DNA from: Melanopsichium pennsylvanicum
Taxonomy: Eukaryota > Basidiomycota > Ustilaginomycetes > Ustilaginales
NCBI GenBank assembly: GCA_900208305.1
Contig: OAPG01000001.1
Location: forward strand, 434,001 to 498,000
Length of the DNA: 64,000 nt
Direction: 5' to 3'
The notes beneath the pieces are model-generated. The model saw only the letters and a program-made list of their open reading frames with translations, was not told the DNA's origin and did not search any database. The translations under genes were made by a program, and so were the position numbers. Below are positions 1 through 10,274 of the stretch, in pieces. How positions within the stretch are numbered: position 1 is the stretch's first letter; every line of letters starts with the position of its first letter.

Positions 1-306
1 GAGTCCTGCGATTTGTTGGGTGTCCAGTTGTGTAATTGTCGAAGCACGCCTGGAGATGGCGATGCGTGCCAAAAGACTTTGGATGTGGAAGGTTGCGAGG
101 AGGATTGTTGGGACGAAGGAGGGCCAGCGGCGGAAGAGTTGGATAGATTGAGCGAGTCAAAGAGCTCCGACATGGTCTTATACTTGCTAAGGCTGCTGGA
201 CGATAAGGTGAAAGAGATGGTGAATGATTCCAGCGGGGAGCGGGGAGGAAGTGAGCTGATTGAGATTGTTTGGGCTGATTATACTGGCATGACTGAACGT
301 AAGTGA
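1..306 (+). CDS. 3' end of an unidentified protein gene (partial)
   Basis: Frame 1 is open from the left edge to a TGA at 304-306, giving about 101 C-terminal residues. The first half is Cys-rich (C-x-C and EGCEEDC), followed by a helical stretch with LLRLLDDKVKEMV. I recognise no family. A perfect splice donor GTAAGT lies at 299-304 and overlaps the stop, so the visible stop may be intronic and the true last exon may lie a little further right. The right-hand neighbour is transcribed toward it, so the two genes converge. Coding status is plausible but not secure. Confidence 0.4.
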   Translation, partial: ESCDLLGVQLCNCRSTPGDGDACQKTLDVEGCEEDCWDEGGPAAEELDRLSESKSSDMVLYLLRLLDDKVKEMVNDSSGERGGSELIEIVWADYTGMTERK

Positions 307-1123
307 ATCTGTGGTGCGCACAGCGGAGAGGGTCCAGGTAGTGGTTTCAGGGCTTCCAAGCGAAAGATGGATACCAATCAAGTGTGAGTTGATACAGTAG
401 GGTATGCAGAGATGAGAAGAGCAGAGTAGAAAAGGATGATATGAAAAGAGAGTGAAGCAGTTCAACCTCAATCTCGACTTTGGTTTTGACGCTGCAGCAT
501 AACCAACAAAGAAGTCATCTTACGCGCACACTCTCAAATTTCGTCGGATCGCAACCAGCTAATGTAACTTTAGCTGCATCTCGCGCGGCTATCAAACCAA
601 AATTCATTTTGTAGTCAGTTTGTCACTGCATTCGAGTGTTTCTGCGTATCATGTCTCATCCACTCACACTCACACTCATACTCACACTAATGCTACTCTA
701 CTCTATTACATAGAACTATCTCTAAGGTGAGCGCTACAGAAGTAAGCATCGGATCATTCATCTTACTTTAAGATAGCATGGTCTATATGTCAAAGGGCCG
801 CAGAACTAACTTATGAAAACGTTGCTCATTTGTTGATTTGAGCTCGACGCGTCCCGCATATTCGGAGGTCGCGAAACAGTGTGAGTAGGGTGGTGTGCGG
901 TTGAGGGCGAGAACAACACTCTTTTTTTTTTGGGTGTCAGAATGTTAGGCCGTCCAGTCAACTGTTCTTGCCAAAAATCCTCGACGCCGTTTTCAAAGAC
1001 ACAAAACCACTGTTGCGAGTCGAATTGAGGCTAAAGCTATCGTGTATGATGATGCTGATCGCTGCAATCTAAGTAGCTTAAGTCCAATTCGATTGCATAG
1101 CGTTAGTCAGATAACACTGAGGA
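307..1123. other. intergenic region, convergent 3' ends
   Basis: About 800 bases with no supportable gene. It holds a short CACTCA-type repeat near 660-690 and a T run near 911. Small ORFs here have no recognisable content. Confidence 0.6.
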
Positions 1124-2105
1124 CTAGTTCTTTGCCAGAAACACTTGCTTATAACATAGCTGGTGAGGCGCTCCGTCTTCATCGTATCGGTCTCCTACGG
1201 GTACGTATCCAAGCCTGTGCGTTCAAAAAGGAGGTAAAAAAAAAACAGAGTGGAGCGATAGCAGTCAGTCAGTACCTTTATTGACCCGCATCAAAGCTTG
1301 GCAAGTGATCGACCACTTACTTGTTGTAGAAATCAATCACATAGATCTGACTACTCAACTTGATGATGATGCTCTCCAACCTCTCGGCTTTCGTCTTGTC
1401 GCAATCACTTGCTTGACCCTTCTCTTTGCCATTCTGAATACTTGGCCTTGGTCCGAAAGCACCATGTCTACTCGCCTCGTCGCTTCCAAGTATACTCATC
1501 AACCAACTCTCTGCCTTCCTTACCAGCAAGTGACCCAACCCTTTTCCCCTAGCTTCTTTCAACAATGCCAACCTGCCTAGTTTCGCCCCACCTTTCTCGA
1601 GCATAATTTCCTCCGTCTTGCTCTCCTCCTCCTCAGTTTGTGCTGGATCCCTCCCTCTACCCACTGGTTTTGGAAACTTGGTCCAGGCAGCGCTGATGAA
1701 ATCTGCAGCGATGGCAGACTCACTTCGACTACCCCCAAGTGGATAGCTCGAATGAATGTCCGGTTCACCTCCCTGTTCATCCGGCTTTGGAATGGGAAGC
1801 GGATACGGTAATAGGCGCAACGTTCCTATCGCTCGATCCGGGTTCGAATTGTGCGCTAGCATGAAATGCGCTGCGAGTGGATCGTACTGATCCATCTCGT
1901 CTTGGAGCGCAAACCCTTGTTCGTTGACAAACACCGAAATGCGTACATCGCAGCAAGATCGAAGTTGCTTACCACTCGTGCACAGCGTCACGGTGTATTC
2001 GGATTCTTCTAAGCATGGCATGGTTATAAGTTCAGTATGTGAAAGCAGTTCCAATTCTTCGAGCAAGATCGAAAAGCGGTTGATGTTGGTGGAAGCACGG
2101 CTCAA
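1124..2105 (-). CDS. GNAT-family N-acetyltransferase, two exons
   Basis: Predicted acetyl-CoA-dependent N-acetyltransferase; the substrate is unknown. Exon 1 is 1321-2105 and exon 2 is 1124-1214. The intron at 1215-1320 begins GTAAGT and ends ACAG. Splicing joins a truncated end at DFYN to KLGYVPVGDRYDEDGAPH, the typical last strand and helix of the fold. The N-terminal part has the family signature VFVNEQGFALQDEMDQYD (about 59-75), and the acetyl-CoA loop is RGKGLG at 186-191. Residues about 100-172 form a low-complexity Glu/Pro-rich insertion absent from compact relatives. The protein is 291 residues from the first Met, or 263 from Met29 at 2021, which sits just before the conserved region and is the likelier start. 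Its promoter side carries an 18-bp minisatellite shared with the divergent tubulin-cofactor gene. Confidence 0.8.
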
Positions 2106-2130
2106 AAGAGCACTGGAAAGGCCAAGAGCC

Positions 2131-2236
2131 TTTTTTAATAGTTGACCCTTTTTTGATAGTTGACCCTTTTTTGATAGTTGACCCTTTTTTGATAGTTGAC
2201 CCTTTTTTAATAGTTGACCCTTTTTTAATAGTTGAC
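2131..2236. repeat. 18-bp minisatellite, about six copies
   Basis: Tandem unit TTTTTTRATAGTTGACCC repeated without interruption from 2131; the last copy is incomplete. The G/A variation at unit position 7 occurs in copies 1, 5 and 6 (A) versus 2-4 (G). It fills most of the 322-bp gap between the divergent acetyltransferase and tubulin-cofactor genes, so it lies in promoter or 5' leader sequence of both. Confidence 0.95.
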
Positions 2237-2427
2237 TTGTCGCAATCTTTTTGTTCCATTTGTCGACGCGTAGAGTGATTTGCTTTTTATTAATACTTTG
2301 TTCTCACAGACCAACACTTTTTTGGAACGCAGCTTCTCATTCATTCGATCTGATTCACATACCATCACCGCCTTCTACCCATTACTCTGTCACACATGCT
2401 TAAAAGTGCAAGCGAAAACAAATCGAA

Positions 2428-3472
2428 ATGTCGGTAGTCAACATCTTCATTCACTCGCCATCCACCTTGGTATCAGCCGAAAGACGTCTTCCCTCCACTA
2501 TCCCATTACACGATCTCAAATATCGCTTGGAATCCATCGTTGGTGTCCCTCCCTCTTCGCAAATTTTTCAAATTCATTCTTCACGCACAGATCATGAACA
2601 GCAATCCACCCTAACTGGTCCCGGTCCTTTCGCCTCCTCCGTTCGGAGTACGCTCATTCTTGCCATTCCCCAGAACTCGGAATTGGAAAATCGATCTCTG
2701 GAAGAATTGGGGGTGATCGATGGGATGGCCATTAAAGTGCTGGATACACGACCTAAGGAACTAATTCAGACGTATACTGACGAAAGTTTGGTCGAAAAAT
2801 ACGTTATGGATGATAAAACTTATGCTGCTAGGAGAGATACTGTACTTGCATTCAAACAACGAAACAAGTTGGGCAGATTTGATCCAACCAAAGACGTCGC
2901 TGCTTCAACCACCACAACCTCTTCTGATGATGATGTACTATCGTCAGAAAATGTATCGAACCAGTTGAAACCTGGGGAAAGGTGTAAAGTAGACCTTCTA
3001 TCAGGTAGTGGAATAAATCAAAGAAAAGGTACAGTCAGATATGTGGGTTTGACAAAGTTCGCAACAGGAATATGGGTAGGTGTAGAATATGATGAACCCG
3101 TTGGAAAAAATGATGGTTCGTAAGTTTCCTCTCCTCCTAAAGATCCTTTATACTATCTCTTTCTCTCTCTCTCAATCTCTTATGACTCCAAAAGAAAAAA
3201 AATTCTCATCTGTTCAATAAGTGTCACAAAATCATATAACTTTACTGACCTTCGCAAAACACACACCATTGATATACTCTAACTCATTCTCCAAAAAAAA
3301 AAAAAAAAAAAAAACAACCCCCAATAGCGTTGCAGGAGAACGCTATTTCAACTGCAAACCAAACTTTGGCAGCTTTGTCCGCACAGATAAAATTCAACTA
3401 GGTCACTTCCCACCAGACGATCACAACCTCGATCTCGATCTCCATCTCACAGATGACGATGAGGAAATGTAA
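2428..3472 (+). CDS. ALF1: tubulin-folding cofactor B (CAP-Gly protein), two exons
   Basis: TBCB/Alf1 binds alpha-tubulin and works with cofactor E in tubulin heterodimer assembly and disassembly in the cytosol. Exon 1 is 2428-3119 and exon 2 is 3328-3472. The intron at 3120-3327 starts GTAAGT and ends ATAG and contains a run of about 22 A. The spliced protein has 278 residues, near the family's usual 240-260. The N-terminal 1-100 is a ubiquitin-like domain. The CAP-Gly domain spans about 180-260 with RKGTVRYVG, the family core GIWVGVEYDEPVGKNDGS, and, after the splice, VAGERYFNCKPNFGSFVR. The acidic C-terminus ends DDDEEM, matching the short acidic DEI/M-type tail described for TBCB. Using the AG at 3326-3327 restores the GKNDGSV-GERYF CAP-Gly core exactly, which fixes the junction. 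Confidence 0.93.
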
Positions 3473-4711
3473 TTTCACATCCCCAGTACATCCGATAGGC
3501 ACGAAAACACTACAATGTAGCACATTTTTCATTCCAAAGAATGATATACAGTATCCAACTGACTTGATCATTCCATTCCCGCTGTAGCCAACTAAAAAAA
3601 AAAAATAATAATAATAAATAATAATAAAATACCGGCGTTTTTTTCTTCTTCTTCTTCTTTTCCTCGACCACAAACCAGCACTTACAGCAACGAACGAAAA
3701 AAAAAAAAAAAAAAAAAGACAAATTTGGGACAAACACTCTCTTTTAAGCATCTTATCCCCTTATCAAAAAGGGAAAAACAACAATTAACTATGAGTTAAA
3801 TGACCAAAAAACCCAGCATAGACAGGAGCAGAGCCTGCAAAAATAAAATTGAAGAAAGAAGAAAAAGAAAAAAAAAAAGAAAAAAAAAGGAATTGAGATG
3901 GCACACTGAAACCACGAACAAATAAGTTGAAAAGAGGAATAGAAGAGAGTTATAAGTCTAGAACAGAAAGAGAAAATGATTTTGTTTTGTTTTGTTTTGT
4001 TTTGCAAACACTTGAGTTGATGCAACTTAAAAAGAGGCGCTTAAGATCAAAAGAGAAAGAAAAGCTGACTCTTTACGCAGACATACCCAGATTGATCATG
4101 GTCTCTACACCGAAACCCCGAGTGTGGTGGTTTGCCTTACGGTTCCGCAAAAAAAAAAACAAGGTGGGGTTTGACAGAAAAAGGAGACAAGACGCATACG
4201 TTTATATGCATGTGTATGTGTGTGAGAGCGTGTGTCCTGTCTGTCTCAAAAGACTGTAGGGCAAGAAAGACATATGTCAACACCATATGCCCAAATGGCA
4301 GAAAAAGAGATGGGTGCGGAACGAGGGAAAGATTGGATGAGCCAGACAAGTCTGAGACAGGCACAACGTGGAAAGAGACCAAGAAACGCGAGTCTTGTAC
4401 GCAAGATAGATCCGAATTTTCAACAACGCCCGGTGGACGGCTGACGAAAGTGCTTGGTCGAGTTTGTGTATGTTCAGCCGCTTTTTTGCCAATCTTGGAG
4501 GATTGCAGATCTGTCTGGATATTTAAGCAAAAATTCGCACGTGTTGCGTATTGAGCCAAGATGGGATGAGCCTAATTTTTGTTTTGTCAACCAAAGTCCC
4601 ATAACGTTGAAGAGAAGGGGAGGGCGATGGTCAAAGTTAGGTGCACCAGTATCAGGACTGATCTGTTCAAGCAAGACGAATCAAGAGAGAGTATGTGTGT
4701 GAGGAGCGAGC
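3473..4711. other. low-complexity intergenic region, convergent 3' ends
   Basis: About 1.2 kb with no supportable gene. It contains A-rich and AAT-repeat sequence (3594-3640), CTT repeats (3645-3660), an A run (about 3697-3717), GAAGAAA sequence (3850-3890) and a TTTTG pentamer repeat (about 3979-4003). Overlapping ORFs on opposite strands near 4130-4560 show no protein-like conservation signal and look fortuitous. Confidence 0.6.
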
Positions 4712-6875
4712 TCAGCCAAGCTTGGCCTGCACGAAGGCGTCAGGAATGCTGTCGATGCGAAAAAAAAAAACACAGAAACGGAAACGATCAGCTTCTAGTC
4801 AACGAAAAAGGTCATGAGACGAAGGGCGAATCGCACTCACTATTGTGCACTGATGGGCTTTCCACCAAAGAATCGACCATTCAGACCTTCAAGTGCTTTT
4901 CGAGAAGCGTCAAGATCAGCAAAAGTGACGTAAATCTCTCCCGCCGATTCTTTCTCGACATGGATGCTGGTCACGGCTCCGTACTTGGCCTGACATTCGT
5001 CCTTGACGTCTTCGGCGAGGTCTTTGTCCCAGTCCGTTTCGGTCTCCCTGCATGTGGGAAATATCAAGGGAAAAGGTCTCAGTCAGTTTAGTGTTTGGCA
5101 GTGTGGCGTCATTTGCGGTTAGGATTTAGTGGGCGTGCAACTTACTGGGCAGGATCGAACATATTCTTGAGAAGCAGAGAAGTCGAAGTAGATTCAGGAA
5201 TACCAGCAGGACGCTCCTGTGTGGCCGCTGCTGCCGTCTCGGATGATGCGGATGGAGAAGGCTCGTTGTTACGCGCGAGCTTCTCCATCAACGCAGCGCG
5301 TCGCTCAGGGTTGAGACCGGCTCCTCCACCATCATCAAACGCAGAAGTGAGCTGCGGAAGGTGGCCGCCTCCCTGTGAGCTCTGAGGAGCGCCATTGGCG
5401 TACGATCCACCGGAACCGGTTCCCTTGGCGTTCACGTTACCGACCCTGATGGCTCTGCCGGCGAGCTCAAATCCGTTCATCTGCTCGAGCGCTTTCTTGG
5501 CATCTTCAGGCAGCTTGAACTGAATGAAGCAGAAGCCTTTGCTCTTGCCTGTGCCTGGCTCGCGGTGCAGATCGACATACTCGACCTCGCCGAAGGGTTC
5601 GAACACGGCCTTGACATTCTCATCCGTGAGACTGAAGTGAAGGCTGCCAACGTACAGTCGAGCCTCGGAGTTGGGCATGCTGGGTCCCGGGCGAGGTGCG
5701 CGAGGTGCGATCGGAGGAGCAGCGTTCAAATGAATAGGCGCTCCAGCGGTATGATATTGCATGGGCAGCGGCGCGCTGGCCAACACGCGAGGATCAAGCT
5801 GAGGTACGGCGGGGTGAGGAGCTATACCATTGCGGATAGCTGCATCGCCAGCGCTTGAATAGGCGCTCGCGTGGCGAGCTGCATCAGTGCGCTGTACGAC
5901 AATTGGGATCCCAAAGAGGATCTTGCCTGTCAGCTCGATGGCTTTGGGCACCAGCTCGCGAGCGGCGAATTCAACGTAGCCGACACCTTTGCTTCGATGC
6001 GTGACGCGATCCATGACGATGCGCACATCCTGAACAGCGCCTTGGCCAAGATGGTCTTCGAAAAACTCTCCAAGATCTCGCTGGCCGAGGCGGGACGAAA
6101 GCTGGCTGCAGAAGGCGGAACGCTGCTCATAGTCATCAATCTCGGGACTGGGAGTGCGGCGGGAACGGACAGAAGTGGCCGGACTATCGTAGCGGCCACG
6201 GCGTCTTGGTGCACTGCGAGTATCGTCTTCGTGTCGATCATTGCGTCTACGATGGACGCGGTCGACTCCACGGTCATGGCGCCGATCGTCATAGTAAGCG
6301 TCGTATCTGTCGCGGTCTACACGGCTAGTGGAGGGAGCAGGGCTGGGTCGATGGTGACTGCCGGCTGCAGATCCAATTTCACGATGGTCGTCATATCTGT
6401 CACTGCGACGGCGACGTCGTTCACGTGCGCGTTCTTCATCGTCGACGTCCACGGTGCGGTCTCGATCTCGATCTCGTCTGTATGCATCTTCGCCTCTGCG
6501 CCTCTTTCGTCGCTCTTCGGCCTCTTGATCGGCTCGGGAACTGCCCTTCTTGGAATGATGACTCCTTCTGCTGCGTACGCTTTCTCTGCTGCGACTGCGA
6601 CTTCTGCTCGGCGATCGGCCTGGTGATGAACGACGCGAAGAGCGACTCGAGGCAATGGATGAGCGCCTTGCTCCTCGAGCCGAGTCGTCGCCGTTTGCGG
6701 ATCGAGATGCTTGCGCACGCTTGCGCAGCTGTTCTGCGAGTTCCTTTTCTCTTGAACGAGACCCGTCGTCATCATCTGTTTGACTACGTCTTGCGAATCT
6801 GTCAATGTCGAGATCTGAGCTTCGAGATGGACCATGTCCACCTCTGGCTCGTGCCTCCTCCAAGTCGGCGTACAT
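4712..6875 (-). CDS. RBM39/CC1-like splicing factor with RS domain, two RRMs and a UHM, three exons
   Basis: Nuclear SR-like splicing factor; in relatives the C-terminal U2AF-homology motif (UHM) domain binds ligand motifs of SF1/SF3b-type partners. Exons are 5146-6875, 4841-5047 and 4712-4748, with introns at 5048-5145 (GTAAGT...GCAG) and 4749-4840 (GTGAGT...ACAG). The product is 657 residues. The start at 6875 opens MYADLEEARARGGHG; an in-frame Met further upstream lies in leader-like sequence. Residues about 35-270 are Arg/Ser/Asp-rich. RRM1 contains SKGVGYVEF, RRM2 contains ARLYVGSLHF and SKGFCFIQF. The UHM begins LLLKNMFDPAQ at the end of exon 1, continues through GRFFGGKPISAQ in exon 2, and ends YIPDAFVQAKLG in exon 3. 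The 37-nt last exon is recognised because it replaces a premature stop with the conserved RBM39 ending. The promoter is shared with the divergent WRAP73 gene. Confidence 0.92.
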
Positions 6876-7329
6876 TGTGTGATTACACCTTGAGCTGTTT
6901 AGATGTGAGAACTCGAGAATTGATGATGATGAATCTAAGAGCGTAAAGTGAAAAGTGAGCACCTGGGCAGGGCAGATACGGGATGATGATGAGGTGGGAG
7001 ATGAAGGAGCGTAATGAAATGATGAGGATTGTGACGCATAGGCGCAGCAGTCAGTTTCAGTCGGCTCTGCTTCACTTTGGTCTGAGAAAATTGCTCAAAC
7101 CATCAAAAATTCCAACTCGGTCACTCACGTGACCTTGAAATATAGCGCTTTGGCAACGCGTTGCGCCGAGTTTTGGCTGCATGCTTGATTTTGACCCTGC
7201 AGATTTACTCGCACTTGTCTTGTGCACCCACAGTTGCAGGTGGGCCTTGTCCATGTCGTCATGTCTTACCTAGTTGACCATGTCTACCTCAACACTCAAC
7301 ATCATCGAGCGTAGAACACCTCAAGCTGG
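6876..7329. promoter_or_regulatory. divergent promoter region, RBM39-like and WRAP73 genes
   Basis: 454 bases between two start codons facing apart. No clear TATA element or repeat was recognised, so bidirectional promoter function is inferred from geometry alone. Confidence 0.5.
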
Positions 7330-8937
7330 ATGGATTTCACAGCCGCATACCTCCATGCGTCGTGGCGCTGCATCGCCTTTTCACCCGGTTCGACCTTCCT
7401 GGCTTCGGTCACAGCAGACGATGCATGCTCCATAGTCGTCAGAGCCAGCTCAACACTCCAGGTGGTTCGAACTTGGTCACTCGAAGCGTCCATCAGCATG
7501 CTGCAATGGTCCTCCGATGGTGCCTTCCTCTTGGCTGTTCATACAGGTCAGAAGGAGGATGGCATCGTCTTTGTCCTGTCACTCGATCCCGCCAAGGAGG
7601 CCAATGACGGTTCGGATCATGGATCAGGCTGGGTGGCCAGGATCTCTTCTGGCTCCGACGGTCTCTCACATGCCACCTGGGCGCCTCCTTGTGGTCCAAA
7701 GACACTCATCCTGTTCAGTCAAAACCATCTGCGCGCTACACTTTACAACCTCGTCGATCAACACATCTCAGCCATTGAAGGTCCCAAGCATGACAAGATC
7801 GTCTGGTCAGCAAAGCAACCCAACCACTTTGCCGCCATTCTCAAAGGAGCAGAGCGCGATTCGCTCTATGTCTTCAGCCGCCAAAAGCTGTCGAGTGATC
7901 GCCTTGAACAATTCACAAACAAGCCACGGTCGGACGAAACGTGGAAGGTGGACCAAGCTTTCGTTTTAAGCATGAATGACGCACATGACGTGCTATGGGC
8001 CCCAGATGGAAGCTGCTTGGCATTGTGGGAGGGACCTTTGGAGTACAAGCTGCAGATCTACACACCTCTCGGCGTTTTGCGCGCAACTTTCTGGGTCGAA
8101 CCAGATTCAGAGACAGGCATTCCCACCACGCGGTCAGGTGGAGTGTCCGAGCCACGTCATCCAACCAAACGGCGCCAAGAATCGGTGGATCTTCCAAATC
8201 TCGTAGCAGGCGGTGGAAGTGGAATTCGTCAGGTCGAGTGGCACCCATCGTCGCTCTTTTTGGCCGTTGGAGGCGGCGAAGAAAAGGTGCGAATACTCGA
8301 AAGTATCGAGTGGGAGCAAGTGGCGTGCTTGGATTTGTCCAACTCCTCCATTCGTTCGAGCAAGGACACCGCATCCATGCCCATGTACGGGCCTCTGATT
8401 GCATGGAGAGAACCACTCAACTGGCTCGAAGAAATACGAGCACGTGGTATTGTGGGCTTGGAGCAAGCCAGCCTTCCCTTTTCGCTTTCTACATCAAAGT
8501 CGGAACTGCACAAGTCGGGTTCCAAAAGCGGTATTTCGTGGATGGCTTGGAGTCCCCAAGGCAATTTGCTAGCAGCCTTGAACGAGGGTTTACCAAACGC
8601 CGTATGGATCTTTGCCTTCTCCGAGCCGAGTGAAGCCAGAATCACGGGTAGTTCGCCTCGACTTCTCGCAGTATTGCAGCTCAATGGTGCTGCTCGAAGA
8701 ATCTGCTGGAGGCCAGGTCATGTGGGGAAACTTGGTATTGTTTGTGAAACTCGAGCCGTTTACACTTGGGAACTTATCGCAACCTCGCCGACTCAATATA
8801 GACAGAGAGCAGAGGCGATTCCTGTCCCCAATGACGATTTGAAAGCGACTCAGCTGCAATGGTCACCAGATGGTCAAAAGATCTTGATTGCTTCCGACCA
8901 GCTCTTCTGCTGCGCTTTCGAAGCGGGAGAGGATTGA
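7330..8937 (+). CDS. WRAP73/Wdr8 WD-repeat protein
   Basis: Single exon, 535 residues, close to the size of Wdr8 orthologues. Wdr8 proteins act at microtubule-organising centres; in fission yeast Wdr8 works with Msd1 and the kinesin-14 Pkl1 to anchor spindle minus ends. Beta-propeller repeats run through the whole protein. Recognisable orthologue segments are CIAFSPGSTFLASVTAD near the N-terminus, DVLWAPDGSCLALWEGPLEY in the middle, VEWHPSSLFLAVGGGEEKVR and SWMAWSPQGNLLAALNE. The blade order, with the EYKLQIYTPLG segment after the central blade, is characteristic of WRAP73 rather than generic WD proteins. Only 113 bases separate its stop from that of the convergent ELP6-like gene, so the 3' UTRs probably overlap. 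Confidence 0.85.
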   Translation: MDFTAAYLHASWRCIAFSPGSTFLASVTADDACSIVVRASSTLQVVRTWSLEASISMLQWSSDGAFLLAVHTGQKEDGIVFVLSLDPAKEANDGSDHGSGWVARISSGSDGLSHATWAPPCGPKTLILFSQNHLRATLYNLVDQHISAIEGPKHDKIVWSAKQPNHFAAILKGAERDSLYVFSRQKLSSDRLEQFTNKPRSDETWKVDQAFVLSMNDAHDVLWAPDGSCLALWEGPLEYKLQIYTPLGVLRATFWVEPDSETGIPTTRSGGVSEPRHPTKRRQESVDLPNLVAGGGSGIRQVEWHPSSLFLAVGGGEEKVRILESIEWEQVACLDLSNSSIRSSKDTASMPMYGPLIAWREPLNWLEEIRARGIVGLEQASLPFSLSTSKSELHKSGSKSGISWMAWSPQGNLLAALNEGLPNAVWIFAFSEPSEARITGSSPRLLAVLQLNGAARRICWRPGHVGKLGIVCETRAVYTWELIATSPTQYRQRAEAIPVPNDDLKATQLQWSPDGQKILIASDQLFCCAFEAGED

Positions 8938-9050
8938 GGTACTGCGCCCAAAAAGCGTCCTGCATTGTATTTTAGCCCAAAAAACAAACAAGTCCACGTT
9001 GGAGCTTTGTGTTTGTATTCTAGTGTAGTTCAAGATGATGGTATCATGGT

Positions 9051-10274
9051 TTACAAAAAGCCTCTACCCGTGCCTCTGGCCCAAATCTGCACTCTTCCCG
9101 TATTGGATCCGATACTTGCACCGCCCAAAGCAGCACTTTGACCGTCGGGCGCGATACGATACAGCACTGCCTTGGAACGTTTTGGACAAGGGGTCTCGAT
9201 CGCAAAAGCTTGGAGTGGCGGAGTGTCGTGCGATAATGGTTGTCGCTGTGGTGATGTTTTGGATGCAGGAGAGAGTGCACGTGCCAGCGATGGCCGGACA
9301 AGAGGATGGACGGTGATCTCACCATCGCAGTCTCTGGCTCTTCCACTGCCAAGCTCCTTGACCTCGATCCATACGTCTGCTTTGTGAAGCAGCGAGTTGA
9401 AAAGAGATTCGTCTGTGGGATCCGAGGCTCCGTTCTTGCTAGACGATGTTGCGTCTGCGTGCATCAGGGTGACTACGCTTGCTTGGTTCTATAGGGTGAG
9501 TGGCAGGGGTTGGGAGGTCAAGTGTCAGTGAGGCGCACTCGAATCCTATCTAGGTATGTGGATGAGGTAAAGATGGATTGTGCTCACCTTTGCTGCAAGA
9601 GAAGTAAGAGCGACAAGCCAGTTGTCCAATTGACGAGCAACATCGATAGGTTGGCCAAAGGAGTCGACGGAATCCAGAGTCCATGCCAGAGCTGTCAAGT
9701 CATCCACTATCACAATTTTACTTGATGTCCAATCGAATTCTATCGCACCTTGTATGGCTGATGAAGTGTTGGACAGCTGCTCGGATACCTTTGCGAGAAA
9801 TCTGATTAAAGCCTGCTGAGCCGTACCTGACGGCGCGTCTTGCAGCCTCAGTGCGATTAAATCGTCTGCAATCTCGTCTGGAGCCGAAGCATTGAGCACT
9901 TGTTCATTGAGATCAATGTAGCAGAAAGCCTCGTCTCGCAATTCTTCGTCCAGATGTACGCCTGACTTGCGAGCGACGTTCTTTAGATGAACAAAGCCGT
10001 CGGAATTGCATCCTAGCCAGATGACTTTGGTGTGCGCCTTGAGTTTGCCCTTTGGACGTACAGCCGCTGCTGCACGATGTTTCTTGTTGATTTCATGAGA
10101 GGCTCTTAAAAAGTGGGTGAGGACGAAAAGGGCTGGAGAGTCGGTGGTGTCGGTTACGAGGATGTGGGAGGAGCTAGGTGGAATCGGTGTCCATTCCGCT
10201 CTCGATGACTGGCCAGCGCCCTTGATTGGGAAGGAGATGAGGTTATCGAGATTTGGCATTGTTCCAATGTTCAC
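9051..10274 (-). CDS. ELP6: Elongator complex protein 6 (Elp6), two exons
   Basis: Elp6 is a RecA-fold subunit of the Elp4-Elp5-Elp6 ring of Elongator, needed for wobble-uridine tRNA modification. Exon 1 is 9588-10274 and exon 2 is 9051-9488. The intron at 9489-9587 has a GTGAGC donor and ends ATAG. The phase-0 join gives SLAAK-NQASVVTLMHAD, restoring a core RecA beta-strand. Supporting segments are ILVTDTTDSPALFVLTHFL (first strand and helix), KVIWLGCNSDGFVHLKNVA, the Walker-B-like IVIVDDLTALAW, and ADVWIEVKELGSGRARDCDG near the C-terminus. No Walker A lysine motif is visible, as expected for Elp6. The length is 374 residues (369 from Met6), longer than the roughly 270 of yeast and human because of a Ser/Asp-rich C-terminal insertion. 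The identity is inferred from fold order and motifs. Confidence 0.75.

Noticed and set aside
2131..2236. Possible CRISPR-like array
   Set aside because: The units are directly adjacent with no unique spacers, and the genome is fungal.
2032..2259. Minus-strand frame encoding repeated STIKKG units
   Set aside because: The repeat is the 18-bp noncoding minisatellite read in frame; the rest overlaps the acetyltransferase in another frame.
4132..4559. 140-codon frames on both strands
   Set aside because: They overlap each other head-on, contain low-complexity sequence and have no recognisable segment.
5871..6626. 251-codon plus-strand frame with hydrophobic stretches
   Set aside because: It is antisense to the RS-rich region of the splicing factor; the membrane-like look comes from reversed Arg/Asp codons.
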